Positions 40,099 to 49,585 of a stretch of 64,000 nucleotides of DNA are shown here, piece by piece. The DNA comes from Kitasatospora sp. NBC_00374. Lineage in GTDB: Bacteria > Actinomycetota > Actinomycetes > Streptomycetales > Streptomycetaceae. The number at the start of each line of letters is the position of its first letter. The first letter of the stretch is position 1. A program made the translations under genes and the position numbers. Under the pieces are notes generated by a model. That model was given only the letters and a program-made list of their open reading frames with translations, was not told the origin of the DNA and searched no databases. The stretch covers positions 5,501,001 to 5,565,000 of the forward strand of contig NZ_CP107964.1 of the NCBI RefSeq assembly GCF_041434935.1. The letters are read 5' to 3'.

Positions 40099-41424
40099 AT
40101 GCCGGACGGCTTCAGCGCGGGCGATACCGCCTTTGTGTTCATCTGTGCGGCCCTGGTCATGTTGATGACCCCGGGTCTGGCCTTCTTCTACGGAGGCATG
40201 GTCAGGGTCAAGAGCACACTCAACATGCTGGTCATGAGCTTCATCTCGCTTGCGATCGTCAGCGTGCTCTGGGTCCTCTACGGCTACACCCTGGCCTTCG
40301 GCCCCGACGCCGGCGCCGGCCTGATCGGCAACCTGGACTTCCTGGGGATGCGCGGCATCGGGCTGAACGACATCACCGGCACCATCCCGGTCACGGCGTT
40401 CTCCGCCTTCCAGCTGATGTTCGCGATCATCACCCCGGCGCTGATCAGCGGCGCCGTCGCGGACCGCACCAAGTTCACCGGCTGGGCCCTGTTCGTGGCG
40501 CTCTGGGTCACGATCGTCTACTTCCCGGTCGCCCACTGGGTGTTCTTCTTCGACGGCGGCAACGGCGGCTGGCTCGGCGACCGCAACGGCGTGATCGACT
40601 TCGCCGGCGGTACCGCGGTGCACATCAACGCCGGTGTGGCGGGTCTCGCGCTGTGCCTCGTGCTCGGCAAGCGGATCGGCTTCAAGAAGGACCCGATGCG
40701 GCCGCACAGCCTGCCGCTGGTGATGCTGGGCTCCGGCCTGCTCTGGTTCGGCTGGTTCGGCTTCAACGCCGGCTCCGCCCTGGCCGCCAACGGCGTCGCC
40801 GGCATGGCCTTCATGAACACCCAGGTCGCCACCGCCGCCGCCGTCCTCGGCTGGCTCGCCTACGAGAAGATCAAGCACGGCGCGTTCACCACGCTGGGCG
40901 CCGCCTCCGGCGCGGTGGCCGGCCTGGTCGCCATCACCCCCGCCTGCGGCTCGGTCTCCCTGCTCGGCGCGATCGCCATCGGCCTCATCGCCGGCGCCGT
41001 CTGCGCCGCCGCGATCAGCCTGAAGTACCGGTTCGGCTTCGACGACTCGCTCGACGTGGTCGGCGTGCACGCGGTCGGCGGCATCGTCGGCTCGCTGGCG
41101 ATCGGCTTCTTCGCCACCGGCCACGTCGGCCAGACCGCGCAGGGCCTGTTCTACGGCGGCGGTTTCGACCAGCTCGGCAAGCAGGCCCTGGGTGTCGCCG
41201 CGGTCGCCGTCTACTCCTTCGTGGTCTCCTGGCTGCTCGGCCAGGCCATCCACAGGACCATCGGCCTGCGGGTCTCCGAGGACGTCGAGGTGGCCGGCAT
41301 CGACCAGGCCGAGCACGCCGAGTCCGCGTACGACTTCAGCGCCGTCGGCGCCAGCCTCGGCCGGGCCACCGCAGCGGCCCCCGCCACCACCGCCACCGCC
41401 AGGAAGACCGAGGTCGACGCCTGA
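40099..41424 (+). CDS. amtB: Ammonium transporter AmtB
   Basis: Trimeric ammonium channel of the Amt/MEP/Rh family, 441 residues with eleven predicted helices. AFVFICAALVMLMTPGLAFFYGGMV opens helix 1. DFAGGTAVHINAGVAGLA (near 170) contains one of the pore histidine-helix signatures, and DVVGVHAVGGIVGSL (near 315) contains the second pore His. The cytosolic tail (about 405-441) is Ala/Thr-rich. The ATG at 40099 has GAGGAGA upstream. Its stop overlaps the glnK start (TGATG), so the two are translationally coupled; GlnK is expected to block the channel when nitrogen is plentiful. Confidence 0.97.
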   Translation: MPDGFSAGDTAFVFICAALVMLMTPGLAFFYGGMVRVKSTLNMLVMSFISLAIVSVLWVLYGYTLAFGPDAGAGLIGNLDFLGMRGIGLNDITGTIPVTAFSAFQLMFAIITPALISGAVADRTKFTGWALFVALWVTIVYFPVAHWVFFFDGGNGGWLGDRNGVIDFAGGTAVHINAGVAGLALCLVLGKRIGFKKDPMRPHSLPLVMLGSGLLWFGWFGFNAGSALAANGVAGMAFMNTQVATAAAVLGWLAYEKIKHGAFTTLGAASGAVAGLVAITPACGSVSLLGAIAIGLIAGAVCAAAISLKYRFGFDDSLDVVGVHAVGGIVGSLAIGFFATGHVGQTAQGLFYGGGFDQLGKQALGVAAVAVYSFVVSWLLGQAIHRTIGLRVSEDVEVAGIDQAEHAESAYDFSAVGASLGRATAAAPATTATARKTEVDA

Positions 41425-41762
41425 TGAAGCTCATCACCGCAGTCATCAAGCCCCACCGCCTCGACGAGGTGAAGGACGCCCTGCAGGCCTTCGGGGTGCA
41501 CGGCCTGACCGTCACCGAGGCCAGCGGCTACGGACGGCAGCGCGGCCACACCGAGGTCTACCGGGGTGCCGAGTACACCGTGGACCTGGTGCCCAAGGTC
41601 CGGATCGAGATCCTGGTCGAGGACGACGACGCCGAACAGCTGATCGACGTGGTGGTCAAGGCCGCCCGGACCGGCAAGATCGGTGACGGCAAGGTCTGGT
41701 CCGTCCCGGTCGACACGGCCGTCCGGGTGCGCACCGGCGAGCGCGGGCCCGACGCGCTCTAG
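41424..41762 (+). CDS. glnK: PII nitrogen signal protein GlnK
   Basis: A 112-residue PII trimer subunit that senses 2-oxoglutarate and ATP/ADP. Tyr51 lies in the T-loop sequence EVYRGAEYTVD; in S. coelicolor this residue is adenylylated by GlnD. GKIGDGKVWSVPVDTAVRVRTGE is the C-terminal PII signature. The ATG overlaps the amtB stop codon by one base. A hairpin and 140 bases separate it from glnD. Confidence 0.97.
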   Translation: MKLITAVIKPHRLDEVKDALQAFGVHGLTVTEASGYGRQRGHTEVYRGAEYTVDLVPKVRIEILVEDDDAEQLIDVVVKAARTGKIGDGKVWSVPVDTAVRVRTGERGPDAL

Positions 41763-41779
41763 CATTCAGCACAACCGTC

Positions 41780-41815
41780 CCTTGGCGGACCTGCTCCAGG
41801 CAGGTCCGCCGAAGG
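41780..41815 (+). terminator. glnK-glnD intercistronic hairpin
   Basis: GGCGGACCTGC (41784-41794) pairs with GCAGGTCCGCC (41800-41810) around TCCAG; the stem extends with a bulge to CCTT/AAGG. It could be a partial terminator or mRNA-stabilising element that sets less glnD than amtB-glnK. Confidence 0.6.
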
Positions 41816-41902
41816 CGTATCCGGCTCCTGTCGCCGGGGGTGCATCCGGCAACGCCGCCGGAGCCGCCCGGTGCCTGCTCGTACACGGATGGGGACCACG
41901 AC

Positions 41903-44344
41903 GTGACCGCGACCGAAGCCCACCCCACCGACCCGGCCCGCCCGGGCGACCACGGCGCCGACCGCGCCCGGCTGCTCGCCGACCCCGACCTGTCCGGTGC
42001 CGAACGGCGCACCGCGCTGTCCGGGCTGACCGACCGCTGGCTGACGGGGCTGTTCCGCCGGGCCGGCGCGCCGGCCGGGACGGCCCTGGTCGCGGTCGGC
42101 GGCTACGGCCGCGGCGAGCTCTCCCCGCGCAGCGACCTCGACGTCCTGCTGCTGCACGACGGCGCACTCGACCCCGAGCTGCCCGAGCGGCTCTGGTACC
42201 CGGTCTGGGACTCCGGCGCGGCGCTGGACCACTCGGTCCGCACCCTGGCCGAGGCCCGGACCGTGGCCGCCGAGGACCTCAAGGCCCAGCTCGGCCTGCT
42301 CGACGCCCGCCACATCGCCGGCGACCCCGAGCTGACCGCGGGCCTGCGCTCCGCCGTCCTGGCCGACTGGCGGGCCGGCGCCGCCCAGCGGCTGCCCGAG
42401 CTGCACGAACTCGGACGGGCCAGGGCCGAGCGGCACGGCGAGCTCTCCTTCCTGCTCGAACCGGACCTCAAGGAGGCCCGCGGCGGCCTGCGCGACGTGG
42501 TCGCGCTCAACGCCATCGCCGCCACCTGGCTCGCCGACGCGCCGCGCGACGGGCTGGAGGCCGCCGCCCGCCGACTCGCCGACGTCCGGGACGCCCTGCA
42601 CCTGGTCACCGGCCGGGCCACCGAGCGGCTCAGCCTGCAGGACCAGGACCAGGTGGCCGCGCAGCTCGGCGTCCTGGACGCGGACACCCTGCTGCGCCAG
42701 GTGTACGAGGCCGCGCGCACCATCGCGTACGCCGGGGACGTCACCTGGCGCTCGGTCGACCGGATACTGGCCGCCCGTTCCCAGCGCGGCCGCCGGATCT
42801 CCCGGCTGGCCTTCCCGTTCAGCGGCGTCGGCCGGGCCGGCGGCGCGGTCGCCAAGGGCGCGGTCGAACGGCGCCCGCTCGCCGAGGGCGTGGTCGAGCA
42901 GGACGGCGAGGCCGTCCTCGCCCAGAGCGCCCGCCCGGCGCAGGACCCGGTGCTGCCGCTGCGCGCCGCCGCCGCGGCCGCGCAGGCCGGGCTGACCGTC
43001 TCGTACGCCACCGTCCGGCGGCTGGCCGCCGAGACCAGACCGCTGCCGGTGCCGTGGCCGGACGAGGCCCGCGAGCAGCTGATCACCCTGCTCGGCGCGG
43101 GAGAGGCCTGCCTGCCGGTCTGGGAGGCCCTGGAGGCGGAGGGCCTGATCAGCAGGCTGCTGCCGGACTGGGAGCGGGTCCGGTGCAGGCCGCAGCGCAA
43201 CGCGGTCCACCGCTGGACGGTGGACCGGCACCTGATCGAGACGGCGGTGCGGGCCGCCGCGATGACCCGCCGGGTGGCCCGCCCGGACCTGCTGCTGGTC
43301 GCGGCCCTGCTGCACGACATCGGCAAGGGCTGGCCGGGGGACCACTCGGAGGCCGGCGAGGTGATCGTCCGCGACGTCGCCGCCCGGATGGGCTTCGACC
43401 GGGCGGACACCGAGACCCTGGCACTGCTCGTGCGCCACCACCTGACCCTGGTGGAGACCGCGACCCGGCGGGACCCGGACGACCCGGCCACCGTCGACCT
43501 GATCACCAAGGTGGTCGGCACCCTGCCCCAGCTGGAACTGCTGCACGCGCTCACCGAGGCGGACGCCACCGCCACCGGCCCCGCGGCCTGGAGCGGCTGG
43601 CGGGCCTCGCTGGTCTCCGGGCTGGCGGCCCGCGCCGCCGCGCAGCTGGCCGGCGACGGGGGCTTCCCGGCGGACGCCGAGCCGACCGTCGACGAGGAAC
43701 GGCTGGCGGTCGAGGCGGCCAGGACCGGCGCCCCGGCGCTCGCGCTGCACGCCGAGACGGACCACGAGTCGCCGGTCACCGAGCCGATGGGCGTCGAGCT
43801 GACCCTGGCCCTCCCGGACCGGCCGGGCCTGCTGGGCACCGTCGCGGGGGTGCTCGCGCTGCACCGGCTGACGGTCCGCGCGGCCAGCCTGCGCGAGCTG
43901 GACCCGATCGGAGCCGGCCCGGTGCTGCTGATCTCCTGGACGGTCGCCGCCGAGTACGGCGAGCTGCCGGAGGCGGCCCGGCTCCGGGCCGACCTGCGGC
44001 GGGCGCTGGACGGCTCGCTGGACGTCTCGCGCAAGCTGGCCGAGCGGGACGCCGCGGCGCCGCGCCGGCGGGGGATCGCCACCCCGCCCCCGGTGGTCGC
44101 GGTGGCCCCGGACACCTCGCGCAGCGCCACCATCCTGGAGGTGCGGGCGCATGACGCCCCCGGGCTGCTGCACCGGATCGGCCGGGCGCTGGACGCGGCC
44201 GGTGTCCGGGTCCGTACCGCACACGTCTCCACCCTCGGGGCGGACGCGGTGGACGCCTTCTACGTGACGGACGCGGCCGGGAAGCCGCTGGCGGCCGAGC
44301 GGGCCGGTGAGGTGGCCAGGGCGGTCCAGTCCGCGCTGGGCTGA
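41903..44344 (+). CDS. glnD: PII adenylyltransferase/uridylyltransferase GlnD
   Basis: Modifies and de-modifies GlnK; 813 residues. Nucleotidyltransferase motif VGGYGRGELSPRSDLDVLLL near residue 58. The HD phosphohydrolase motif LLHDIGKGWPGDHSEAG is near 467. Two C-terminal ACT domains (EPMGVELTLALPDRPGLLGTV near 628; SATILEVRAHDAPGLLHRIG near 740) sense glutamine. In Streptomyces it transfers AMP rather than UMP. I prefer the GTG at 41903 (GGGGA upstream) to the ATG at 41840. Confidence 0.95.
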   Translation: MTATEAHPTDPARPGDHGADRARLLADPDLSGAERRTALSGLTDRWLTGLFRRAGAPAGTALVAVGGYGRGELSPRSDLDVLLLHDGALDPELPERLWYPVWDSGAALDHSVRTLAEARTVAAEDLKAQLGLLDARHIAGDPELTAGLRSAVLADWRAGAAQRLPELHELGRARAERHGELSFLLEPDLKEARGGLRDVVALNAIAATWLADAPRDGLEAAARRLADVRDALHLVTGRATERLSLQDQDQVAAQLGVLDADTLLRQVYEAARTIAYAGDVTWRSVDRILAARSQRGRRISRLAFPFSGVGRAGGAVAKGAVERRPLAEGVVEQDGEAVLAQSARPAQDPVLPLRAAAAAAQAGLTVSYATVRRLAAETRPLPVPWPDEAREQLITLLGAGEACLPVWEALEAEGLISRLLPDWERVRCRPQRNAVHRWTVDRHLIETAVRAAAMTRRVARPDLLLVAALLHDIGKGWPGDHSEAGEVIVRDVAARMGFDRADTETLALLVRHHLTLVETATRRDPDDPATVDLITKVVGTLPQLELLHALTEADATATGPAAWSGWRASLVSGLAARAAAQLAGDGGFPADAEPTVDEERLAVEAARTGAPALALHAETDHESPVTEPMGVELTLALPDRPGLLGTVAGVLALHRLTVRAASLRELDPIGAGPVLLISWTVAAEYGELPEAARLRADLRRALDGSLDVSRKLAERDAAAPRRRGIATPPPVVAVAPDTSRSATILEVRAHDAPGLLHRIGRALDAAGVRVRTAHVSTLGADAVDAFYVTDAAGKPLAAERAGEVARAVQSALG

Positions 44345-44372
44345 CCGCGCCCGCCCAGCTGACCTGCTGTGA

Positions 44373-44401
44373 CGGGTGTGACGCGTGGGGCGTCACGCCC
44401 G
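44373..44401 (+). terminator. glnD terminator
   Basis: CGGGTGTGACGC (44373-44384) and GCGTCACGCCCG (44390-44401) form a 12-bp stem with one wobble and a five-base loop, 30 bases past the glnD stop. Confidence 0.75.
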
Positions 44402-44554
44402 GGCGGTCCGGGCCGGCCGGGGCCGCCGTGACCACTGCCCGAACCGCCCTGCGGGCCGATCGTCCACCGGGGTGGAGACCGCAGCTGGGCCGGGCGGATA
44501 CCCTGGGGGCGACGACAGTACCCGTACCGATGCCGCAAGGGACCCGCGACCGAC

Positions 44555-46123
44555 GTGTTCGACACTCTCTCCGACCGCCTCGCAGCGACGTTCAAGAACC
44601 TCCGGGGCAAGGGCCGCCTCAGCGAGGCGGACATCGACGCCACCACGCGCGAGATCCGGATCGCCCTCCTGGAGGCGGACGTCGCGCTCCCCGTGGTGCG
44701 GGCCTTCATCAAGCAGATCAAGGACCGCGCGCTCGGCTCCGAGGTCTCCGGCGCGCTGAACCCGGCGCAGCAGATCATCAAGATCGTCAACGAGGAGCTG
44801 ATCAGCATCCTCGGTGGCGAGACCCGCCGCCTGCGGTACGCCAAGACCGGCCCGACCGTGATCATGCTGGCCGGTCTGCAGGGTGCCGGTAAGACCACCC
44901 TGGCCGGAAAGCTCGGCCACTGGCTGAAGTCCCAGAAGCACACCCCGCTGCTGGTCGCCTGTGACCTCCAGCGCCCCAACGCCGTCACCCAGCTCGGCGT
45001 GGTGGCCGAGCGCGCCGGCGTGGCCTTCTACGGCCCGCAGCCGGGCAACGGCGTCGGCGACCCGGTGCAGGTCGCCCGCGACTCGATCGAGTACGCGAAG
45101 CAGAAGCAGTACGACGTGGTCATCGTCGACACCGCCGGCCGCCTCGGCATCGACGCCGAGCTGATGCAGCAGGCCGCCGACATCCGCGCCGCCGTCACCC
45201 CGGACGAGGTCCTCTTCGTCGTCGACGCCATGGTCGGCCAGGACGCGGTCACCACCGCGCAGGCCTTCCTCGAAGGCGTGGACTTCACCGGCGTGGTGCT
45301 GTCCAAGCTGGACGGCGACGCCCGCGGTGGCGCCGCGCTCTCGGTGGCCCACGTGACCGGCCGCCAGATCATGTTCGCCTCCAACGGCGAGAAGGTCGAC
45401 GACTTCGACGCCTTCCACCCGGACCGGATGGCCTCGCGCATCCTCGGCATGGGCGACATGCTCAGCCTGATCGAGAAGGCCGAGCAGACCTTCTCCCAGG
45501 CCGAGGCCGAGAAGATGGCCGCCAAGCTGCAGGGCGGCGGCAAGGACTTCACGCTCGACGACTTCCTGTCGCAGCTGGAGCAGGTCCGGAAGATGGGCTC
45601 GATCTCCAAGCTGCTCGGCATGCTGCCCGGCATGGGCCAGATCCGGGAGCAGATCAACAACATCGACGACAAGGACGTCGACCGCGTCGGCGCCATCATC
45701 AAGTCGATGACCCCGGCCGAGCGGACCGACCCGAAGCTCATCAACGGCTCGCGGAGGGCCCGTATCGCCAAGGGCTCGGGCGTCGGTGTCGGCGAGGTCA
45801 ACAACCTGGTCGAGCGGTTCTTCGAGGCCCGCAAGATGATGTCCGCGATGGCCTCCGGCAAGGGCATCCCCGGCATGCCGGGCATCCCCGGGATGGGCGG
45901 CGGCGGCAAGAAGTCCGCGAAGAAGGCCCAGCCCGCCAAGGGCCGCAAGAAGTCCGGCAACCCGCTGAAGCGGGCGCAGGAGGAGGCGGCGGCCGCCGAG
46001 CGCCGGGCGCTCGGCCCCGGCGGCGCCCCGCAGGCCCCGGCCCCGGGCGGCGCGTTCGGCCTCGGCGCGGGCAAGGGCCCGGCCGACTTCGAGCTGCCCA
46101 AGGAGTTCAAGGACCTGATCTGA
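44555..46123 (+). CDS. ffh: Signal recognition particle protein Ffh
   Basis: SRP54 GTPase that binds signal peptides and 4.5S RNA and docks on FtsY; 522 residues. N domain 1-90, G1 GLQGAGKTTLAGKLG near 108, DLQRPNAVTQL, DTAGRLGIDAEL near 191, G4 SKLDGDARGG near 249. The M domain (about 300-440) has SRRARIAKGSGVGVGEVNNLV for RNA binding. The methionine/glycine/lysine-rich tail (GIPGMPGIPGMGGGGKKSAKK) extends past residue 440. The GTG at 44555 has a weak ribosome-binding site (AAGGGA). Confidence 0.97.
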   Translation: MFDTLSDRLAATFKNLRGKGRLSEADIDATTREIRIALLEADVALPVVRAFIKQIKDRALGSEVSGALNPAQQIIKIVNEELISILGGETRRLRYAKTGPTVIMLAGLQGAGKTTLAGKLGHWLKSQKHTPLLVACDLQRPNAVTQLGVVAERAGVAFYGPQPGNGVGDPVQVARDSIEYAKQKQYDVVIVDTAGRLGIDAELMQQAADIRAAVTPDEVLFVVDAMVGQDAVTTAQAFLEGVDFTGVVLSKLDGDARGGAALSVAHVTGRQIMFASNGEKVDDFDAFHPDRMASRILGMGDMLSLIEKAEQTFSQAEAEKMAAKLQGGGKDFTLDDFLSQLEQVRKMGSISKLLGMLPGMGQIREQINNIDDKDVDRVGAIIKSMTPAERTDPKLINGSRRARIAKGSGVGVGEVNNLVERFFEARKMMSAMASGKGIPGMPGIPGMGGGGKKSAKKAQPAKGRKKSGNPLKRAQEEAAAAERRALGPGGAPQAPAPGGAFGLGAGKGPADFELPKEFKDLI

Positions 46124-46132
46124 CGGTCCGTC

Positions 46133-46171
46133 CCGACGGCCCGCCGCCCCTGTGGGGTGACGGGCCGTCGG
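46133..46171 (+). terminator. ffh terminator
   Basis: CCGACGGCCCG (46133-46143) and CGGGCCGTCGG (46161-46171) form a perfect outer stem, with an inner CCCC/GGGG stem. Confidence 0.75.
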
Positions 46172-46189
46172 CGTACCCCGCTCGGGGGC

Positions 46190-46219
46190 GGGATCGGGAT
46201 CGGGATCGGGATCGGGATC
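46190..46219 (+). repeat. (GGGATC)5 tandem hexamer
   Basis: Five exact copies of GGGATC in the ffh downstream region. No coding role is visible on either strand. Slippage is likely to vary the copy number between strains. Confidence 0.95.
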
Positions 46220-46289
46220 GGGCTCCGGGGTGGTGCACGGAGGGCCGGGTCCACCGTACGGGTGCGCGAAAATGGTCGATGATGGTCCG

Positions 46290-46823
46290 ATGCGAGTGAG
46301 GATCCGGGCGCCGAGGCCCGCAGACGCTGAACCGTACGCCGAGGCGGTCCGCCGGTCCGCCGACCACATCGGGCGGTGGAACCCGGTCGAGCCGGACGGG
46401 CTTCCGGAGCTGCTGGAGCGGCAGGGGCCGGGGCTGCGGACCTTCCTGATCGAGGACCTCGCGACCGGCGGGCTGGTCGGAAAGTGCAATGTCGCCAACA
46501 TCGTGATGGGCCGCTTCTGCAACGGCGCCCTCGGCTACGACTCGTACCTCCCGTTCGCGGGCACCGGGCTGATGACCGAGGGCATGCGGCTGGTGGTCGA
46601 CCGCTGCTTCGCCCCGATGGAGCGCAGCGGCCTGGGACTGCACCGGCTGGAGATCAACGTCCAGCCGGACAACGAGCGTTCGATCGCGCTGGCCCGGCGG
46701 CTCGGCTTCCGGCACGAGGGATTCACCCCGCGGATGCTCTTCCTGGCCGGGGCCTGGCGGGACCACGAACGGTTCGCCCTGACGGCGGAGGAGTGGCCCC
46801 GGCCGGCGGGGCGCCAGGGGTAG
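46290..46823 (+). CDS. GNAT-family N-acetyltransferase (RimJ/RimL-like)
   Basis: A 177-residue acetyltransferase. VRIRAPRPADAEPYAEAVRRS opens strand 1 and helix 1. LGYDSYLPFAGTGLMTEGMRLVVDRCF covers the acetyl-CoA loop (normally QxxGxG/A, here PFAGTGLMTEG). LHRLEINVQPDNERSIALARRLGFRHEG is the RimJ/RimL signature. It probably acetylates a protein N-terminus or a small molecule. Starts at 46272 and 46290 are both possible; the latter matches family starts. Confidence 0.88.
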   Translation: MRVRIRAPRPADAEPYAEAVRRSADHIGRWNPVEPDGLPELLERQGPGLRTFLIEDLATGGLVGKCNVANIVMGRFCNGALGYDSYLPFAGTGLMTEGMRLVVDRCFAPMERSGLGLHRLEINVQPDNERSIALARRLGFRHEGFTPRMLFLAGAWRDHERFALTAEEWPRPAGRQG

Positions 46824-46920
46824 CGGTGGCCAGGGGTAGCGGTGGGTGCGGCCACCCCGCCCGGCCGGGGAGGCACCCCGGCGGGCCGAGCCGCACCCAC
46901 CGCGACGCCGGCGGCGCTGC

Positions 46921-47775
46921 TCAGCGGGGCTGCTCCGCCACCACGTAGCGGAACATGTTGGCCATCCGCACCGACCCGTCCGGCTGGACGTACGGATGCA
47001 GTGCCTCCTCCAGCTCCTTGCCGACCAGGGTCTGCCCCGAGTCCTCGATCGCGGTCTCGAACAGTCCCGTGGACAACATCCCGCGCACCGCGCTCTCCAG
47101 GTCCGGATAGGCGAACGGGCAGTTCACCCGCCCGCTGCCGGCCGGCCGCAGCCCCGCACCGCTCAACAGGTCCTCCAACGCGCCGGGGCCGCTGAGGGCG
47201 AACGGCGTGCAGGCGGGCGTACGGACCGAGAGGCGGCGCGCGACATCCAGGGCGCCCGCGCTCTCGCACCGCTCCGGCGGGCCCCAGGAGGCGAGCACCA
47301 GATGCCCGCCCAGCAGGGTCAGCCCCGCCGCCTCGGCGACCAGCCCGGCCGGATCCCGGACGTAGGGAAGCTGCTCGAAAACAGTGACCAGCGAATGGGC
47401 CGCCCGGGGGATGCCGTACGCCGTCCGGGTGACTCGCTGCGCGGCCTGCTGCGGCCCTCGTACGCCGCCCGCGGACTCCGCCAGCACCCGCAGTCCGCGG
47501 CCCTCCGCGAGCTCCCGCAGCTCCGCCTCCGGCTCCTGTCCGGAGACCTGGGCGCCGCGGGCCGCGGCGAGCAGCAGGGCCAGCCCGGAGCGGCACCCGA
47601 GGCTGAGCACACTGGTGGCCGGGCCGACCTCCAGCCGCTCGAAGACCGCCTGGTAGAGCGGCACGAGCATGCGCTCCTGGATCTCCGCCCAGTCCCGCGC
47701 CCGGCCGTGCGACCCCGCCATGCCGTCTGCGTCGGGGCGCTGTGCGGTTGTGCCGGCCACTTGCGCTGAAGCCAT
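46921..47775 (-). CDS. SAM-dependent methyltransferase-like protein
   Basis: A 284-residue protein with a Rossmann-like segment: TSVLSLGCRSGLALLLAAARG (near residue 58) is motif I, HSLVTVFEQLPYVRDPAGLVAEAAGLTLLGGHLVLAS covers motifs II-III. LGCRSG replaces the common D/E-x-G-x-G-x-G, so SAM binding is plausible but not assured. The substrate is unknown. The ATG at 47775 has GGGAGG five bases upstream and is preferred over the ATG at 47814. It faces the GNAT gene tail-to-tail. Confidence 0.72.
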   Translation of the reverse strand: MASAQVAGTTAQRPDADGMAGSHGRARDWAEIQERMLVPLYQAVFERLEVGPATSVLSLGCRSGLALLLAAARGAQVSGQEPEAELRELAEGRGLRVLAESAGGVRGPQQAAQRVTRTAYGIPRAAHSLVTVFEQLPYVRDPAGLVAEAAGLTLLGGHLVLASWGPPERCESAGALDVARRLSVRTPACTPFALSGPGALEDLLSGAGLRPAGSGRVNCPFAYPDLESAVRGMLSTGLFETAIEDSGQTLVGKELEEALHPYVQPDGSVRMANMFRYVVAEQPR

Positions 47776-48033
47776 CGCGGCCTCCCATCCGGTTCTGGAT
47801 TCCGATGTCTGCATCGGTGTCTGTTGAGATGTCTACGGCTCCCCCCGATGGACCCCGCCCCGCATCCAGCGAACAGCGGTCGGGGCCCGGCGTCCAGAGG
47901 GGTGCGAGCAGGTATCCGCGCGCCGCGGTGGTGCGCCGGTGGGATGCGCCGGTGCGGGGCGGGTACGCGGGCCGCCCGTTCGGCAGGTAAACCGATTCAC
48001 AGTCGACGGCCGAGTCCCCGTACCATCTGCCCC

Positions 48034-49446
48034 ATGGCTAAGGCACCCGTTCTCACCCCCCAGGCGGACGACTTCCCCCGCTGGTACCAGGACCTCATCA
48101 ACAAGGCTGAGCTGGCCGACAACGGTCCGGTGCGCGGCACCATGGTCATCCGACCGTACGGCTACAGCCTGTGGGAGCGGATGCAGCAGGAGATGGACGC
48201 GCGCATCAAGAAGGCGGGCGCGCAGAACGCCTACTTCCCGATGTTCATCCCGCAGTCCTACCTGACCCGGGAGGCCGAGCACGTCGAGGGCTTCGCCCCC
48301 GAGCTCGCCGTGGTCACCCACGGTGGCGGCAAGCAGCTGGAGGAGCCGGTCGTCGTCCGGCCGACCTCCGAGACGATCATCAACGAGTACTTCTCCAAGT
48401 GGATCCAGAGCCACCGCGACCTGCCCCTGCTGATCAACCAGTGGGCCAACGTGGTCCGCTGGGAGCTGCGCCCGCGCGTCTTCCTGCGCACCACCGAGTT
48501 CCTCTGGCAGGAGGGCCACACCGCCCACGCCACGTACGAGGACGCGCGCGACTACGCCTCGCGGATCCACACCACGGTCTACGGCGACTTCATGACCAAC
48601 GTGCTGGGCATCGACGTGGTGCTCGGCCGCAAGACCGCCAAGGAGCGGTTCGCCGGCGCCATCAACACCCTCACCCTCGAGGCCATGATGGGCGACGGCA
48701 AGGCCCTGCAGATGGGCACCAGCCACGAGCTGGGCCAGAACTTCGCCAAGGCCTTCAACACCACCTTCCTCTCCGGCGGCGACCAGCGTGACCACGTCTG
48801 GCAGACCTCCTGGGGCGTCTCCACCCGCATGGTCGGCGGCCTGATCATGTCGCACGGCGACGACAACGGCCTGCGCGTCCCGCCGCGGCTGGCCGCCGTC
48901 CAGGTCGTCGTGCTCGCCATCAAGGGCGACGACGCGGTGCTGGCGAAGGTCCGCGAGATCGGCGCCCAGCTGGAGGCCGCCGGGGTCCGGGTCGTGGTCG
49001 ACGACCGCACCGACACCCCGTTCGGCCGCCGTGCCGTCGACTGGGAGCTCAAGGGCGTTCCGGTCCGCATCGAGGTCGGCCCGCGCGACCTGGAGAACGG
49101 CACCGCGATGCTGGCCCGCCGTATCCCCGGCGGCAAGGAGCCGGTGGCCGTCGACGCCCTGGCCGCACTGCTGCCCGGGATCCTCGAGGAGGACCAGGCG
49201 CTGCTGCTCCGTCAGTCGCGTGAGCGCCGCGAGTCCCGCACCGTCGACGTGAAGAACCTGGACGAGGCCGTCGAGGCCGCCGCCACCGGCTGGGGCCGGA
49301 TCTCCTGGGCCGAGCTCGGCCCGGAGGGCGAGGCCAAGCTGGCCGAGCAGGGTGTCTCGGTGCGCTGCATCGTCGCCGCCGACGGCTCGGTGCCGGCCAC
49401 CGACGACCAGGACGGCAACATCGCGATCGTGGCGCGCGCTTACTGA
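48034..49446 (+). CDS. proS: Prolyl-tRNA synthetase, archaeal/eukaryotic-like type
   Basis: Class II synthetase for tRNA-Pro, 470 residues. FPRWYQDLINKAELADNGPVRG is the typical N-terminus of the short type. PTSETIINEYFSKWI is motif 2 region, EFLWQEGHTAH motif 2 loop, and MVGGLIMSHGDDNGLRVPP motif 3. The INS editing domain of bacterial ProRS is absent. The usual long (about 565-residue) bacterial proS of Streptomyces is elsewhere in its genome as I recall, so this may be a second copy. The ATG at 48034 has no Shine-Dalgarno; TTCACA (47996) and TACCAT (48021) suggest a nearly leaderless mRNA. Confidence 0.95.
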   Translation: MAKAPVLTPQADDFPRWYQDLINKAELADNGPVRGTMVIRPYGYSLWERMQQEMDARIKKAGAQNAYFPMFIPQSYLTREAEHVEGFAPELAVVTHGGGKQLEEPVVVRPTSETIINEYFSKWIQSHRDLPLLINQWANVVRWELRPRVFLRTTEFLWQEGHTAHATYEDARDYASRIHTTVYGDFMTNVLGIDVVLGRKTAKERFAGAINTLTLEAMMGDGKALQMGTSHELGQNFAKAFNTTFLSGGDQRDHVWQTSWGVSTRMVGGLIMSHGDDNGLRVPPRLAAVQVVVLAIKGDDAVLAKVREIGAQLEAAGVRVVVDDRTDTPFGRRAVDWELKGVPVRIEVGPRDLENGTAMLARRIPGGKEPVAVDALAALLPGILEEDQALLLRQSRERRESRTVDVKNLDEAVEAAATGWGRISWAELGPEGEAKLAEQGVSVRCIVAADGSVPATDDQDGNIAIVARAY

Positions 49447-49513
49447 CGTAGCGGATCCGCAGTCGGCCGAAGGCCGTGGCCCGGCGCTCGCAGCCTCGTC
49501 GTCCCGCAGCCCT

Positions 49514-49548
49514 GTCCGCCCCACCGTCACTCCGACGGTGGGGCGGAC
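49514..49548 (+). terminator. proS terminator
   Basis: GTCCGCCCCACCGTC (49514-49528) and GACGGTGGGGCGGAC (49534-49548) form a perfect 15-bp stem with a five-base loop. Confidence 0.85.
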
Positions 49549-49585
49549 GGGCTCGACGGGGGAGGGACCGGTGTGTTCCGTGGCG

